A stretch of 64,000 nucleotides of DNA from Flavobacterium paronense (GCF_030409795.1 NZ_JAUFQN010000019.1:2542001-2606000), one strand, 5' to 3'. Positions 52,385-61,877 are shown, numbered from the stretch's first letter. Translations and numbers: made by a program. The notes: a model not told the origin generated them from the letters alone.

Positions 52385-53308
52385 ATGATTACAATTCCAC
52401 ACAAAGCTAAGCAATTCATCGTTTTTCTAATCAAACTTTTGGTTGTAACTGCTGCTTTTTATTTTATCTACGACCAATTAGCCCATAACGACAAACTCGA
52501 CTGGAAGAAATTCACAAGCTTGGTTAAAGAAAAAGCAAGCATTTGGGGAGTTCTGTTTTTACTTGCCTTCAGTTTTGCCAATCGTTTTCTTGAAATTCTG
52601 AAATGGCAGAATCTGGTTTCTTTTTTAAAACCCATTTCTCTTGGCGAATCGACTAAGCAAGTTCTCGGAGCATTAACTGCTGGGATATTTACGCCAAATG
52701 GTCTCGGAGAATATGCTGGAAAAGCATTGTATTTTGAGCAAAAGAAAACTAAGAAAATCATTTTTCTAAATCTAATCTGTAACGGAATTCAGATGATTTT
52801 AACGGTTATTTTTGGAACTATTGGACTTTTATTTCTCGGTTATTGGAAATGGGCACTGGGAATAACCGCTTTATCTTGCCTCTTGCTTCTTGCTTCTTTT
52901 CTCTCCAAGAGCATTAAGATTAAAGGCTATTCCATAGAAAAACTCATTGACAAAATCAATGAAATCCCAAAACGAATTCATCAAAAGAACAACCTTCTCG
53001 CACTTTGCCGTTACTTGGTTTTTTCGCACCAATACTATTTTTTATTTCTCGCTTTTGATGTAGATTTACCTTATCTAACGATGATGGCAACCATTGCAAC
53101 CGTTTATTTTTTGGCTTCGTCCTTACCTAGTTTTCAGTTTTTAGATTTTGCTGTTAAAGGAAGCGTGGCCGTTTTTTTCTTGGGGAAATTGGGTATAAAC
53201 GAATGGATAGTTATTTTTATTTCGACCTTGATGTGGTTTTTAAATGTGGTTCTACCTGTCGTTATCGGAAGTTATTATGTACTTAAATTCAAACCAAAAT
53301 GGGAATAG
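52385..53308 (+). CDS. Lysylphosphatidylglycerol synthase-like transmembrane protein (UPF0104)
   Basis: A 307-residue integral membrane protein with about eight helices, corresponding to the flippase-like half of MprF; no lysyl-transferase domain is present. Segments LTAGIFTPNGLGEYAGKALYF and FLASSLPSFQFLDFAVKGSVAVFF are family hallmarks. In-frame ATG codons further upstream (52265 on) fall inside ruvC and are rejected. It overlaps the glycosyltransferase gene by 10 bases, so the pair probably act together on a lipid-linked product of unknown nature. Confidence 0.88.
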   Translation: MITIPHKAKQFIVFLIKLLVVTAAFYFIYDQLAHNDKLDWKKFTSLVKEKASIWGVLFLLAFSFANRFLEILKWQNLVSFLKPISLGESTKQVLGALTAGIFTPNGLGEYAGKALYFEQKKTKKIIFLNLICNGIQMILTVIFGTIGLLFLGYWKWALGITALSCLLLLASFLSKSIKIKGYSIEKLIDKINEIPKRIHQKNNLLALCRYLVFSHQYYFLFLAFDVDLPYLTMMATIATVYFLASSLPSFQFLDFAVKGSVAVFFLGKLGINEWIVIFISTLMWFLNVVLPVVIGSYYVLKFKPKWE

Positions 53309-54432
53309 TTTCAATTGTTTTTCTAGTTATTTTATTGGTGTATGTCTTTTTAATCATCCAATTGATTTTTGGATTTAATAAAGTAAAATCTTTTGAAGTA
53401 ACCGATTTGAATCCGAAAACTGCTTTTACAATTGTTGTTCCTTTTCGGAATGAAGCCAAAAATTTACCTAAGCTTTTAGAATCGATTTCTAATTTGAATT
53501 ATCCTCCTAAATTGATTGAAATTATTCTTGTTGATGATTTTTCGACAGACAATTCGGAACGCGTTTGCATTCAGTGGCGAATGAAACACGAGCATTTAGA
53601 CACGACACTTCTGGAAAACCTTATTCTTTCCGGTTCCCCAAAAAAAGACGCTATCGGAAGAGCGATGCCTATTGCAAAACACGATTGGGTTATTACTACT
53701 GACGCTGATTGTGTTGTGAATAAAAATTGGTTACTAACCTTAGGCAATTATATCCAAACAAACAATCCAGAACTGATTGTTGGCGCTGTAATGTATAAAG
53801 CCAAAAACAACTGGTTTCATCATTTTCAGCAGTTGGATTTGATGAGTTTGCAAGGCGTAACTATTGGAAGTTTTGGCATTGGAAAACCCTTTATGTGCAA
53901 CGGAGCTAACTTTGCTTACACAAAGAAATTTTTTGCTGAAATTGGTGGCTTTGGAGGCATCAGTGATACTGCCAGTGGCGATGATGTATTCTTGCTACAA
54001 AAAGCGGTCAATGCAAATCTGGAGAAAGTTCATTATTTAAAAAACCGTGACTCAATAGTAAAGACAAAACCGGAAAACGATTTGTTCAAGCTCTTTATGC
54101 AACGTGTTCGTTGGGCAGGAAAATCTACAGGTTATAAAAGCAGTTATGGGAAGTTTTTGGCGGTTATTGTTTTGCTGATGAACCTTAGTTTGGTTGTTGG
54201 TTGTTGGTTGTTGGTTGTTGGTAAAATTGACTGGAGAGTAATTCTTTGTGTATTTACTGTGAAATATTTGGTTGATTATATTATGCTTTACAAATCGAAT
54301 GCCTATCTCAGAAACGGAAAGTTTTTTGTGCCGATAGCTAGTAGCATTATTTATCCTTTTTTCTCTAGTTTGGTTGGAATTTATTCGTTGTTTGGAAGCT
54401 TTACCTGGAAAGGAAGAAAATTTTCCAACTAG
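53299..54432 (+). CDS. Family 2 glycosyltransferase, membrane-bound
   Basis: A 377-residue GT2 enzyme with an N-terminal membrane helix, a catalytic domain (FTIVVPFRNEAKNLPKLLES at about 43-62, IILVDDFSTDNS, the DxD-type TTDADCVVN, and FAYTKKFFAEIGGF), and two or more C-terminal helices. The acceptor motif is QRVRWAGKS, a variant of the QxxRW motif. It transfers a sugar to a lipid or polysaccharide acceptor. Immediately after the stop codon is the second copy of the structured repeat. Confidence 0.9.
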   Translation: MGIVSIVFLVILLVYVFLIIQLIFGFNKVKSFEVTDLNPKTAFTIVVPFRNEAKNLPKLLESISNLNYPPKLIEIILVDDFSTDNSERVCIQWRMKHEHLDTTLLENLILSGSPKKDAIGRAMPIAKHDWVITTDADCVVNKNWLLTLGNYIQTNNPELIVGAVMYKAKNNWFHHFQQLDLMSLQGVTIGSFGIGKPFMCNGANFAYTKKFFAEIGGFGGISDTASGDDVFLLQKAVNANLEKVHYLKNRDSIVKTKPENDLFKLFMQRVRWAGKSTGYKSSYGKFLAVIVLLMNLSLVVGCWLLVVGKIDWRVILCVFTVKYLVDYIMLYKSNAYLRNGKFFVPIASSIIYPFFSSLVGIYSLFGSFTWKGRKFSN

Positions 54433-54502
54433 CCCGGATTGAAACGGCATCCTTTTTCTTTTTTTAAGAAAAAGATATAGTGGAAAGCCGGAAACAGCTC
54501 CT
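54429..54502 (+). ncRNA. Structured repeat, copy 2 (Flavo-1-like RNA candidate)
   Basis: A 74-base block from CTAGCCCGGATTGA to GGAAACAGCTCCT that overlaps the glycosyltransferase stop codon. The apical stem is CTTTTTCTT/AAGAAAAAG, and the outer helix CCGG/CCGG replaces CCAG/CTGG of copy 1, so pairing is kept while sequence changes. Flanking words TAGCCC, ACGGCATCC, GATATAGTGGA and AGCTCCTA are identical in both copies. Confidence 0.6.
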
Positions 54503-54509
54503 AATTATT

Positions 54510-54986
54510 TTACTCTGATTTAATAATCACTGGAAGAACAAATTGTGTTTTTACCGGAATGCCTCTTTTAATTGCGGGATTAACTTTTGGGAAATCAACT
54601 AACCGAACATGAAGAATGCTATCGATTTTAATAGTGTCGTAGGCTACTGAATCTTTTGGAAATTGCGGCTCGAATTCCATAGTTGAATTTGGAAGAACCG
54701 TCACTTTTACTTCAATCGTATCCAGTTTTGGAAACATCATTGAAAGTGTGTCAACATCTAATTTTTGTTGAATAGTGTTGGTTAAAAATTCGAAAAAACA
54801 TTGTTTGCGTTGGTTTGCATCTGTGAGTTTTTCACAATCGGTCACTGATGGATATTCATCCACTTCATTCCAATTGATTTCCTTGATTTGTTTGTCTAAC
54901 AACTCTTTTTCATTCGGCACTTTGTTTTCAAAGTATTGGCACGATTGAAGCAGTATCAGCGCAACTATTGGCAAAAGTTTTTTCAA
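54510..54986 (-). CDS. Lipoprotein, hypothetical
   Basis: A 158-residue lipoprotein (lipobox LQSC, C16). The body has a cysteine pair region DCEKLTDANQRKQCFFEF (C50/C63 approximately). The C-terminal beta-rich part, PAIKRGIPVKTQFVLPVII, recalls the C-terminal domain of TonB-like proteins but lacks a transmembrane anchor. It is followed upstream on the same strand, 4 bases away, by another secreted protein gene; the two likely form an operon. The function is unknown. Confidence 0.7.
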   Translation of the reverse strand: MKKLLPIVALILLQSCQYFENKVPNEKELLDKQIKEINWNEVDEYPSVTDCEKLTDANQRKQCFFEFLTNTIQQKLDVDTLSMMFPKLDTIEVKVTVLPNSTMEFEPQFPKDSVAYDTIKIDSILHVRLVDFPKVNPAIKRGIPVKTQFVLPVIIKSE

Positions 54987-54990
54987 GATT

Positions 54991-55389
54991 TTACTTTTTG
55001 GAATTTAAATAATCAGCATAACTTTTATCAAACCATTCTTGTTTGGTTCGCATTGCTTCTTCTTTTTGATCTTTATATAATAGTCCGAGCTTTTCTGAAT
55101 ATATGGCAATTTTGATGGTATAGGTATAAAATTCTTCTTGTGTTAGTTGCAACGATGCGTCTTTTTGTTTTTTAAAGAAATCGAAAAATAAAGCGTCAAA
55201 ATCGTTCTTGTCGTAAGAACGAACTTCTTTTTTATACTTTGTATAGAGTGTTTCTTTTAGTTGAGCATCTGGATCGTTAGTGCCATTTTGCTTTGTCTGT
55301 TCGCTTATGTTAGAGTCCTGTGCAAAAACATTGTTTGTTGCAACAAAAAAAAAGAAAGCAAAAACGGTTGTTTGTATTATTCTGTTCAT
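54991..55389 (-). CDS. Secreted hypothetical protein
   Basis: A 132-residue protein not recognised. It has a signal peptide (IIQTTVFAFFFFVATNNVFAQ, residues 4-24). A charged helical body follows, with LYTKYKKEVRSYDKNDFDALFFDFF and SYADYLNSKK at the end. There are no cysteines or enzymatic motifs. It lies 4 bases upstream of the lipoprotein gene on the same strand. Confidence 0.65.
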   Translation of the reverse strand: MNRIIQTTVFAFFFFVATNNVFAQDSNISEQTKQNGTNDPDAQLKETLYTKYKKEVRSYDKNDFDALFFDFFKKQKDASLQLTQEEFYTYTIKIAIYSEKLGLLYKDQKEEAMRTKQEWFDKSYADYLNSKK

Positions 55390-55618
55390 AATAGTTCAAA
55401 AGTAATAAAAAAAATGAAAGTATCTAAAAGCAAAAAAGCCATCCACAATAAAGTGGAAAGCTTTTCATTGGTCTAACTACTAAACCGCGCTACGAGTTAC
55501 AAAGTCGTAGCAAACAACACAACTAATTTTGAATGACTCACATAATTTTGTGAATGCATTTCATTTACTTTTTTGGGCAAAAAAGCACTTTGTTTCCAAA
55601 GTGCTCTTCCCAATTTCG
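55390..55618. other. Intergenic region between the secreted-protein gene and tRNA-Asp
   Basis: No gene is seen in these 229 bases. They hold an imperfect hairpin at 55434-55464 (AAAAGCCATCCAC with GTGGAAAGCTTTT) and the tRNA-Asp terminator (55584-55605). Confidence 0.5.
55584..55605 (-). terminator. Terminator of tRNA-Asp
   Basis: AGCACTTTG and CAAAGTGCT form a perfect 9-bp stem with loop TTTC. On the minus strand a T run follows. Confidence 0.87.
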
Positions 55619-55692
55619 CGGTCTGGACGGGACTCGAACCCGCGACCCCATGCGTGACAGGCATGTATTCTAACCAACTGAACTACCAAACC
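55619..55692 (-). tRNA. tRNA-Asp (GTC)
   Basis: A 74-nt cloverleaf on the minus strand. The acceptor arms GGTTTGG and CCAGACC pair (one G-T). The anticodon loop CTGTCAC carries GTC between CATGC and GCATG. The D arm is AGTTCAGTTGGTTAGAAT, the T arm GCGGGTTCGAGTCCCGT, and the discriminator G is usual for tRNA-Asp. CCA is not encoded. Confidence 0.97.
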
Positions 55693-55710
55693 TCTGCGTT
55701 ATTGCGGTTG

Positions 55711-55740
55711 CAAATATACAATCGTTTTTCAAATCTGCAA
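55711..55740 (-). promoter_or_regulatory. Promoter of tRNA-Asp
   Basis: On the minus strand TTG (55738-55740), exactly 19 bases, then TATATTTG (55711-55718), the same box as at the other two tRNA genes. It lies 18 bases before the tRNA 5' end. Confidence 0.78.
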
Positions 55741-55776
55741 CTATTTTTTTGAAAAATAAACGAGTAAAAAACAATT

Positions 55777-56703
55777 CTATCCAAACAGTTGCTTTTCAAC
55801 TAAATAAGTAGTTAAAATCTTCTCAAAATTTTCTTCTACAGCGACAGGAACGTACTTAATTTTGTTTTGAGCACAAGTCATGGCTAATGTTTTGAAGTAA
55901 TTATTAACCTTTTCTTCGTAGGCATCTTTGACAGTATCGGCAAAAACATTTATGGTTTCTCCCGTTTCTAAATCGATGAACTTTCGAGGTGTATTATCAA
56001 AATTGAAATTAATTTCTGTTTTTTTATCAATAACATGAAAAACGACCACTTTGTGTTTGTTGTGTTTTAAATGTTGCAAAGCGTTGAAAAGTGCGTCATT
56101 TTTACCTATTTGAAACATATCAGTAAACAAAACAATCATAGAACGGCGATGGATTTTTTCGGCAATTTGATGCAAAAATGTAACTGTATCTGTGCTTTTT
56201 GAAACTTTAGGTTTTTCTAAAAGTTCCTCCAGTTTATTCAAAATCATTCGGTGATGACGATCGCTTCCTTTTTCTGGAGCATAATATTCATAAGTGTCCG
56301 AATAAATGCTTAAGCCAACAGCATCACGTTGTTTTTTTAATAAATTCATCAAAACTGCCGAAGCTAAAACCGAAAAACCAATTTTATTATGATAAAAAGG
56401 TTCGTCATTTTTTAGCTTTGGATAATACATCGAAGAAGAATTGTCGATAATTAAATGACAACGAAGATTGGTTTCTTCTTCATATTTTTTGGTATATAAC
56501 CTATCAGTTTTGGCAAATAATTTCCAGTCGATATGTTTAGTGCTTTCACCAGAATTGTAGACTTTATGCTCTGCAAATTCGGCAGAAAAACCATGAAACG
56601 GACTTTTGTGCATTCCCGAAATAAAGCCTTCGACAACTTGATTGGCAAGCAATTCAAGATGCTTAAAACCGGAAACAAGTTCTTTTTGTTCTTCAATCTT
56701 CAT
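55777..56703 (-). CDS. DUF58 domain-containing protein
   Basis: A 308-residue cytoplasmic protein of the DUF58 family with a von Willebrand A-like domain. The N-terminal FHGFSAEFAEHKVYNSGEST and DWKLFAKTDRLYTKKYEEET are the DUF58 core. IIDNSSSMYYP (about residues 90-100) is the metal-site DxSxS motif. DUF58 proteins usually work with MoxR AAA+ ATPases to mature other proteins; no moxR gene lies in this window, so the partner must be elsewhere. It is followed by a terminator and then trxA on the same strand. Confidence 0.92.
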   Translation of the reverse strand: MKIEEQKELVSGFKHLELLANQVVEGFISGMHKSPFHGFSAEFAEHKVYNSGESTKHIDWKLFAKTDRLYTKKYEEETNLRCHLIIDNSSSMYYPKLKNDEPFYHNKIGFSVLASAVLMNLLKKQRDAVGLSIYSDTYEYYAPEKGSDRHHRMILNKLEELLEKPKVSKSTDTVTFLHQIAEKIHRRSMIVLFTDMFQIGKNDALFNALQHLKHNKHKVVVFHVIDKKTEINFNFDNTPRKFIDLETGETINVFADTVKDAYEEKVNNYFKTLAMTCAQNKIKYVPVAVEENFEKILTTYLVEKQLFG

Positions 56704-56744
56704 AAGTCAAATATAAAGGGAAATTTCTAAACTAAATCATAAAA

Positions 56745-56771
56745 AAAGGCTCAACTTTCGCTGAACCTTTT
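56745..56771 (-). terminator. Terminator of trxA
   Basis: On the minus strand AAAGGTTCA and TGAGCCTTT pair (one G-U), followed by TTTTTT, about 20 bases after the trxA stop. Confidence 0.83.
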
Positions 56772-56792
56772 AAAATTATTTTAGACTATTGA

Positions 56793-57110
56793 TTACAAAA
56801 GTGCATCAATAGCATCAGTATACGTTTTCTTTGGAGCAACACCAACCTGACGACCAACTACTTCTCCGTTTTGGAAAACCAAAACCGTTGGAATGTTACG
56901 AACACCGTATTTCGCAGCAAACTCTTGATTAGCATCTACATCAACTTTACCTACTGTTGCTTTTCCTTCATATTCTGTTGCGATTTCGTCTATAACAGGT
57001 CCAACCATTCTGCATGGTCCACACCAAGCTGCCCAAAAATCAACCACTACAGGTTTACTTGATTTTAATACTACTTCATCAAAAGTAGCATCTGTTATTG
57101 CTAAAGCCAT
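56793..57110 (-). CDS. trxA: Thioredoxin
   Basis: A general disulfide reductase of the cytoplasm. The 105-residue length is standard. The active site [13 protein letters not shown] has C30 and C33. The cis-Pro region is [10 protein letters not shown], and the buried Asp is D24 (VVVDFWAAW). It is monocistronic with its own terminator, lying between dnaE and DUF58 on the same strand. Confidence 0.97.
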   Translation of the reverse strand: MALAITDATFDEVVLKSSKPVVVDFWAAWCGPCRMVGPVIDEIATEYEGKATVGKVDVDANQEFAAKYGVRNIPTVLVFQNGEVVGRQVGVAPKKTYTDAIDALL

Positions 57111-57225
57111 ATTTTATTTTATTTTAAAATTAGAGTATATATTGAAGGCAAAATTAGACATTTAATTTCAGTTTAATGAGTAAAAAAATCAGTTTTGGCT
57201 ATAAAATCATTGTCAGAACTGATAC

Positions 57226-60200
57226 TTAATTCAGGCTGAATTTGACACCCATTTTTTCCAACTCGACTAACAATTCATTTGAGATTTTAATTTTCAATTT
57301 TCTACTTGGTAATGAAACTTTGGTCAAAACTTGAATTTCTTCTTCAACAACGGGAATTTCCATCTCGATTTCTTCGAGGTTTTCTGTCTCAAAATTTTCT
57401 TCCTCTACAGCTAAAATTTTAGTAACTATTTCGGGAATTATTTTAGTTTTATCAAATTCAACAATTTCAAAAGTTACCGTATTATCACCCTTGTTTGATT
57501 GAAAAATAGCATTTAATTGTTCAATAGCATTTTTATGCAACTCATTAATATCCAATTGAATACTTAGCTTTTTGGCAAACTGAGGCAACACATCCTGCAA
57601 TTGTTTTACATCTACGAATTGTATTCTTGGGTCAGATTTTTTTCCGGTTTCTCGGTTTACCCAACCGTCTTTTACAGTTACTTTAAAATATATAAATTGG
57701 TTGTTAACCAAAAAATGTCGGTACTTTAGATACTCTTCGTCAAATATTCTGAACTCATGACTTTCGTCATAACCTTCTAAAGTGAACATTGCCCAATCTT
57801 TTCCATTTTTGGCAGTTCTATATTGAACATTAGTCACAATACCGGCAAATGTTAGTGATTTGCCAATGTAATTACCAAGGTTCTTTAAATTTTCCAGTTT
57901 GCTGTTACAAAAATATCTCATTTCAAAACGGTAATCGTCTAATGGATGACCCGAAATATAAATTCCGACTACTTCTTTTTCTTTGGCTAATTTTTCCATA
58001 GTGCTCCATTCTTCACAGGGCGGTACAATTGGCTCGGCAATTTGAACATCACTGCTTTCGCCGAACAAACTTACCTGTGATGAATTTTCATTCTCCTGAA
58101 ATTTAGAACCATAGCGAATTGCTTTTTCCAAAAACGTAATTCCTTCTCCTTCGATGTGGAAATATTGTGCGCGATGGGTGTTTTGAAAACAATCAAATCC
58201 GCCGGCTAGTGCCAGACTTTCAAATGCTTTTTTATTCGCAGCACGCAAATCTATTTTTTTGGCTAAATCAAATATCGATTTATAATTTTCGCCCTTTCTA
58301 TTTTGTACGATTGTATCGACTGCATTGGCTCCAACACCTTTAACAGCGCCCATTCCAAAACGAACAGCATAGTTATCGTTTACCGTAAATTTATAAAACG
58401 ACTCGTTGACATCTGGACCAAGAACTTCTAATCCCATTCGCTTACATTCTTCCATAAAGAAAGAAATTTGTTTGATATCACTCATGTTATTGGATAAAAC
58501 TGCCGCCATATATTCAGCAGGATAATTAGCTTTTAAATAGGCTGTTTGATAGGCAATCCAGGCATAACACGTTGAGTGGGATTTATTGAAAGCATATTCA
58601 GCAAAAGCTTCCCAGTCTTTCCAGATTTTTTCTAATTTATCGGCGGAATGGCCTTTAGCTTCAGCTTGCGAAATGAATTTTGGTTTCATTTTATCCAAAA
58701 CATCTTTCTGCTTTTTTCCCATTGCTTTACGCAAAACGTCGGCATCACCTTTTGAGAAATCGGCTAATTTTTGCGACAAAAGCATTACCTGCTCCTGATA
58801 AACAGTAATTCCGTAGGTTTCTTTTAGCAATTCTTCACAAGCTTCAATATCGTATGTGATTTCTTCTTCACCATTTTTACGTTTGATAAAACTAGGAATG
58901 TAGGCAATTGGTCCTGGACGATACAAGGCATTCATGGCAATCAAATCGCCAAAAACGGTGGGCTTTAATTCCTTCATGTATTTCTGCATTCCGGCGCTTT
59001 CATACTGGAAAATCCCAACTGTCTCTCCGCGTTGAAAAAGCTCATACGTCTTAAGGTCATCAATTGGAAATTCATCCGGATTTAAATCTTTTCCTGTTCT
59101 GTATTTTACCAGTTTTACAGTATCTTTTATTAATGTTAGGGTTTTTAATCCCAAGAAATCCATCTTTAATAATCCGGCGCTTTCTACGACTGAGTTATCA
59201 AATTGGGTAACATACAAATCCGAATCTTTTGCTGTTGCAACTGGGACAAAATTGGTAATGTCGCTCGGCGTAATGATTACACCACAAGCGTGAATACCAG
59301 TGTTTCTTAGGTTTCCTTCTAAAAATTTTGCCTGATTTATAGTGTCAGAACACAAATTTCCTACTTTAGAAAGTGAAATTAATTCCCTCACTCTGTCAAA
59401 TTCTTCTGGGCGCAAAGCTTTTTTTATTGTGGCTTCATCTTCAGATAAAAGTCGGGCTAAATTCCATTTAGATGGCATTAATCCCGGAATTAATTTAGCT
59501 ACTTTATCGGCTTCAAAAAGGGGTAAATCCATAACCCTTGCGGTGTCACGAATACTCGATTTGGTTGCCATTGTCCCGTAAGTAATAATTTGTGCTACTT
59601 GTTTGGAACCGTATTTCTGGATTACATAATCCATTACTTTGCTTCTCCCTTCATCATCAAAATCAATATCGATATCGGGAAGCGAAACCCTATCCGGATT
59701 AAGGAAACGCTCAAAAAGTAAATTATAAAGTAATGGGTCTATATTGGTAATTCCGAGGCAGTAGGCCACTACAGAACCTGCAGCAGATCCACGACCTGGT
59801 CCAACGGAAACATCCATTCTTCTTGCTTCGGCGATGAAATCCTGAACGATTAGGAAATAACCCGGATAACCTGAATTTTGAATCGTTAACAACTCAAAAT
59901 CGATACGTTCTTTTATTTCGGGAGTGATTTCGGCATAACGCTTTTCGGCACCTTGATAGGTTAAATGGTGAAGAAATTTATTCTCGCCACGTTTACCTCC
60001 ATCTATTTCATCTTCTGGAACTAAAAATTCGGTTGGAATATCAAATTTTGGTAATAAAACTTCACGCGACAAATCGTAGATTTCAATTTTATTGACGATT
60101 TCTTCTGTGTTAGTAATAGCTTCTGGTAAGTCATGAAATAGTTTTTTCATTTCTTCAGCCGACTTGAAATAATACTCCTGATTATTCATTCCATAGCGAT

Positions 60201-61740
60201 AACCACGTCCACGACCAATTGGCGTAGATTGTTTTTCACCGTCTCTAACACACAATAAAATATCGTGAGCATTGGCATCTTCTTTATTGATGTAGAAAAC
60301 GTTATTGGTAGCAACCGTTTTTACATGATGTTTTTTTGCTAATGAAATCAATGAAGCATTTACCCTATTTTCATCTTCCTGATTGTGGCGCATTAATTCG
60401 AGATAGAAATCATCACCGAACTCTTGTTTCCACCAAATTAAGGCTTCTTCCGCTTGGTTTTCACCAATATTTAAAACTTTACTTGGAATTTCTCCATATA
60501 AATTTCCGGATAGTACTATGAGATCTTCTTTGTATTCCTGAATTGCTTTTCTATCAATTCTTGGCACATAATAAAATCCTTCTGTGTAAGCGATAGAAGA
60601 TAATTTGGCCAGATTGTGATAGCCTTTTTTTGTTTTTGCTAAGAAGACAATTTGATAACCATTGTCTTTTCGTGACTTATCTTTTAAATCATCACAAACG
60701 TAAAACTCACACCCTACAATAGGTTTAACAATAGTTTCTGTTGGAGTTTCTCCGTTTTCTTCTGCTGCTTTATTTTTGCCTTGAGCTGATTTATTATAGT
60801 ATAAAATATCACGAACAAAATGAAAGGCACCCATCAAATTGGCATGATCCGTCATAGCAACGGCCGGCATTTTATTGGCAACGGCCGCTTTCACCAAATC
60901 GGCAACGCTTATGGTGGATTGTAATACTGAAAATTGTGTGTGATTGTGCAAATGAACAAAATCGACTTCGGTTAAATTGTGATGAATTTGCTTATTTGAA
61001 TCATCCGGAATAACAACTTCTTCTTTCTTTTGAAATTGTTTCCGAATTTCTTCAGAGGCTTGTTTTAGGTTAATATGTTTTAACCCTATAAGTTGGATTT
61101 CCTTAGGATTATTTTTGCTGAATCTTTCAAAATAATCGGCTGGAATATCTAATTCTTCTTTGGTAAAAACCTGTCTGTTGATTAATTCAAAGAAACACCG
61201 TGTTGTAGCTTCAACGTCAGCAGTCGCATTATGTGCTTCAGAAAATGGTACTCCAAAAAGGTATTTGTGCAGCTCGGTTAGTGTTGGCAATTTGAACTTT
61301 CCGCCACGACCACCAGGCAATTTTAAAAGTGAGGCTGTGACTTCGGTACATGTGTCCAAAACCTGCATTGAACTCATCGGAGACTGCATTCCAATTCGGT
61401 GAAATTCGCAGCCCATGATGTTGACATCAAAGCCAACATTTTGTCCGACAATAAATTTTGATTTTGATAAAGCGATGTTAAATTTTTCTAAAACTTCACT
61501 TAATTTTATTCCTTGTGCTTCCGCTAATTCGGTCGAAATTCCGTGAATTCTTTCTGCATCAAAAGGAATATTGAATCCTTCTGGTTTTACTAAATAATCC
61601 TGATGCTCAATAAGATTTCCCAACTCATCGTGCAATTGCCAGGCAATCTGAATACATCTTGGCCAATTGTCAGTATCGGTAATAGGTGCTGACCAATTTC
61701 TTGGCAAACCAGTTGTTTCAGTATCGAAAATTAAATACAT
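57226..61740 (-). CDS. dnaE: DNA polymerase III subunit alpha fused to an N-terminal 3'-5' exonuclease
   Basis: The replicative polymerase with its own proofreading domain. Of 1504 residues, the first about 185 form a DEDDh exonuclease: ExoI FDTETTG (D6, E8), ExoII VGQNVGFDVN, ExoIII AHNATADVEAT. Then come the PHP domain (VHLHNHTQFSVLQS, near 265), the C-family polymerase palm with PDIDIDFDDEG (D689, D691, D693), SHSTCYAWIAYQTAY, and an OB domain near 1240-1330 (LTFAGIVTNVQYRTAKNGK). A standard DnaE is about 1160 residues. The extra length is the fused domain and a C-terminal acidic linker. Confidence 0.95.
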   Translation of the reverse strand: MYLIFDTETTGLPRNWSAPITDTDNWPRCIQIAWQLHDELGNLIEHQDYLVKPEGFNIPFDAERIHGISTELAEAQGIKLSEVLEKFNIALSKSKFIVGQNVGFDVNIMGCEFHRIGMQSPMSSMQVLDTCTEVTASLLKLPGGRGGKFKLPTLTELHKYLFGVPFSEAHNATADVEATTRCFFELINRQVFTKEELDIPADYFERFSKNNPKEIQLIGLKHINLKQASEEIRKQFQKKEEVVIPDDSNKQIHHNLTEVDFVHLHNHTQFSVLQSTISVADLVKAAVANKMPAVAMTDHANLMGAFHFVRDILYYNKSAQGKNKAAEENGETPTETIVKPIVGCEFYVCDDLKDKSRKDNGYQIVFLAKTKKGYHNLAKLSSIAYTEGFYYVPRIDRKAIQEYKEDLIVLSGNLYGEIPSKVLNIGENQAEEALIWWKQEFGDDFYLELMRHNQEDENRVNASLISLAKKHHVKTVATNNVFYINKEDANAHDILLCVRDGEKQSTPIGRGRGYRYGMNNQEYYFKSAEEMKKLFHDLPEAITNTEEIVNKIEIYDLSREVLLPKFDIPTEFLVPEDEIDGGKRGENKFLHHLTYQGAEKRYAEITPEIKERIDFELLTIQNSGYPGYFLIVQDFIAEARRMDVSVGPGRGSAAGSVVAYCLGITNIDPLLYNLLFERFLNPDRVSLPDIDIDFDDEGRSKVMDYVIQKYGSKQVAQIITYGTMATKSSIRDTARVMDLPLFEADKVAKLIPGLMPSKWNLARLLSEDEATIKKALRPEEFDRVRELISLSKVGNLCSDTINQAKFLEGNLRNTGIHACGVIITPSDITNFVPVATAKDSDLYVTQFDNSVVESAGLLKMDFLGLKTLTLIKDTVKLVKYRTGKDLNPDEFPIDDLKTYELFQRGETVGIFQYESAGMQKYMKELKPTVFGDLIAMNALYRPGPIAYIPSFIKRKNGEEEITYDIEACEELLKETYGITVYQEQVMLLSQKLADFSKGDADVLRKAMGKKQKDVLDKMKPKFISQAEAKGHSADKLEKIWKDWEAFAEYAFNKSHSTCYAWIAYQTAYLKANYPAEYMAAVLSNNMSDIKQISFFMEECKRMGLEVLGPDVNESFYKFTVNDNYAVRFGMGAVKGVGANAVDTIVQNRKGENYKSIFDLAKKIDLRAANKKAFESLALAGGFDCFQNTHRAQYFHIEGEGITFLEKAIRYGSKFQENENSSQVSLFGESSDVQIAEPIVPPCEEWSTMEKLAKEKEVVGIYISGHPLDDYRFEMRYFCNSKLENLKNLGNYIGKSLTFAGIVTNVQYRTAKNGKDWAMFTLEGYDESHEFRIFDEEYLKYRHFLVNNQFIYFKVTVKDGWVNRETGKKSDPRIQFVDVKQLQDVLPQFAKKLSIQLDINELHKNAIEQLNAIFQSNKGDNTVTFEIVEFDKTKIIPEIVTKILAVEEENFETENLEEIEMEIPVVEEEIQVLTKVSLPSRKLKIKISNELLVELEKMGVKFSLN

Positions 61741-61827
61741 ATTGCCATTGGGATTTTAAAAAAAGTAAGATTTCAAAAATACATTTTAACCGCTAAGAAA
61801 TCAATTTTAGTTATCAACAAAAACAAA

Positions 61828-61853
61828 AAAACCACCTCTGTTGAGATGGTTTT
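61828..61853 (-). terminator. Terminator of the RRM gene
   Basis: On the minus strand AAACCATCTC and GAGGTGGTTT pair (one G-U) around a short loop, followed by a T run. Confidence 0.83.
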
Positions 61854-61877
61854 AAATTATTATGCAGAATGTGTAGA

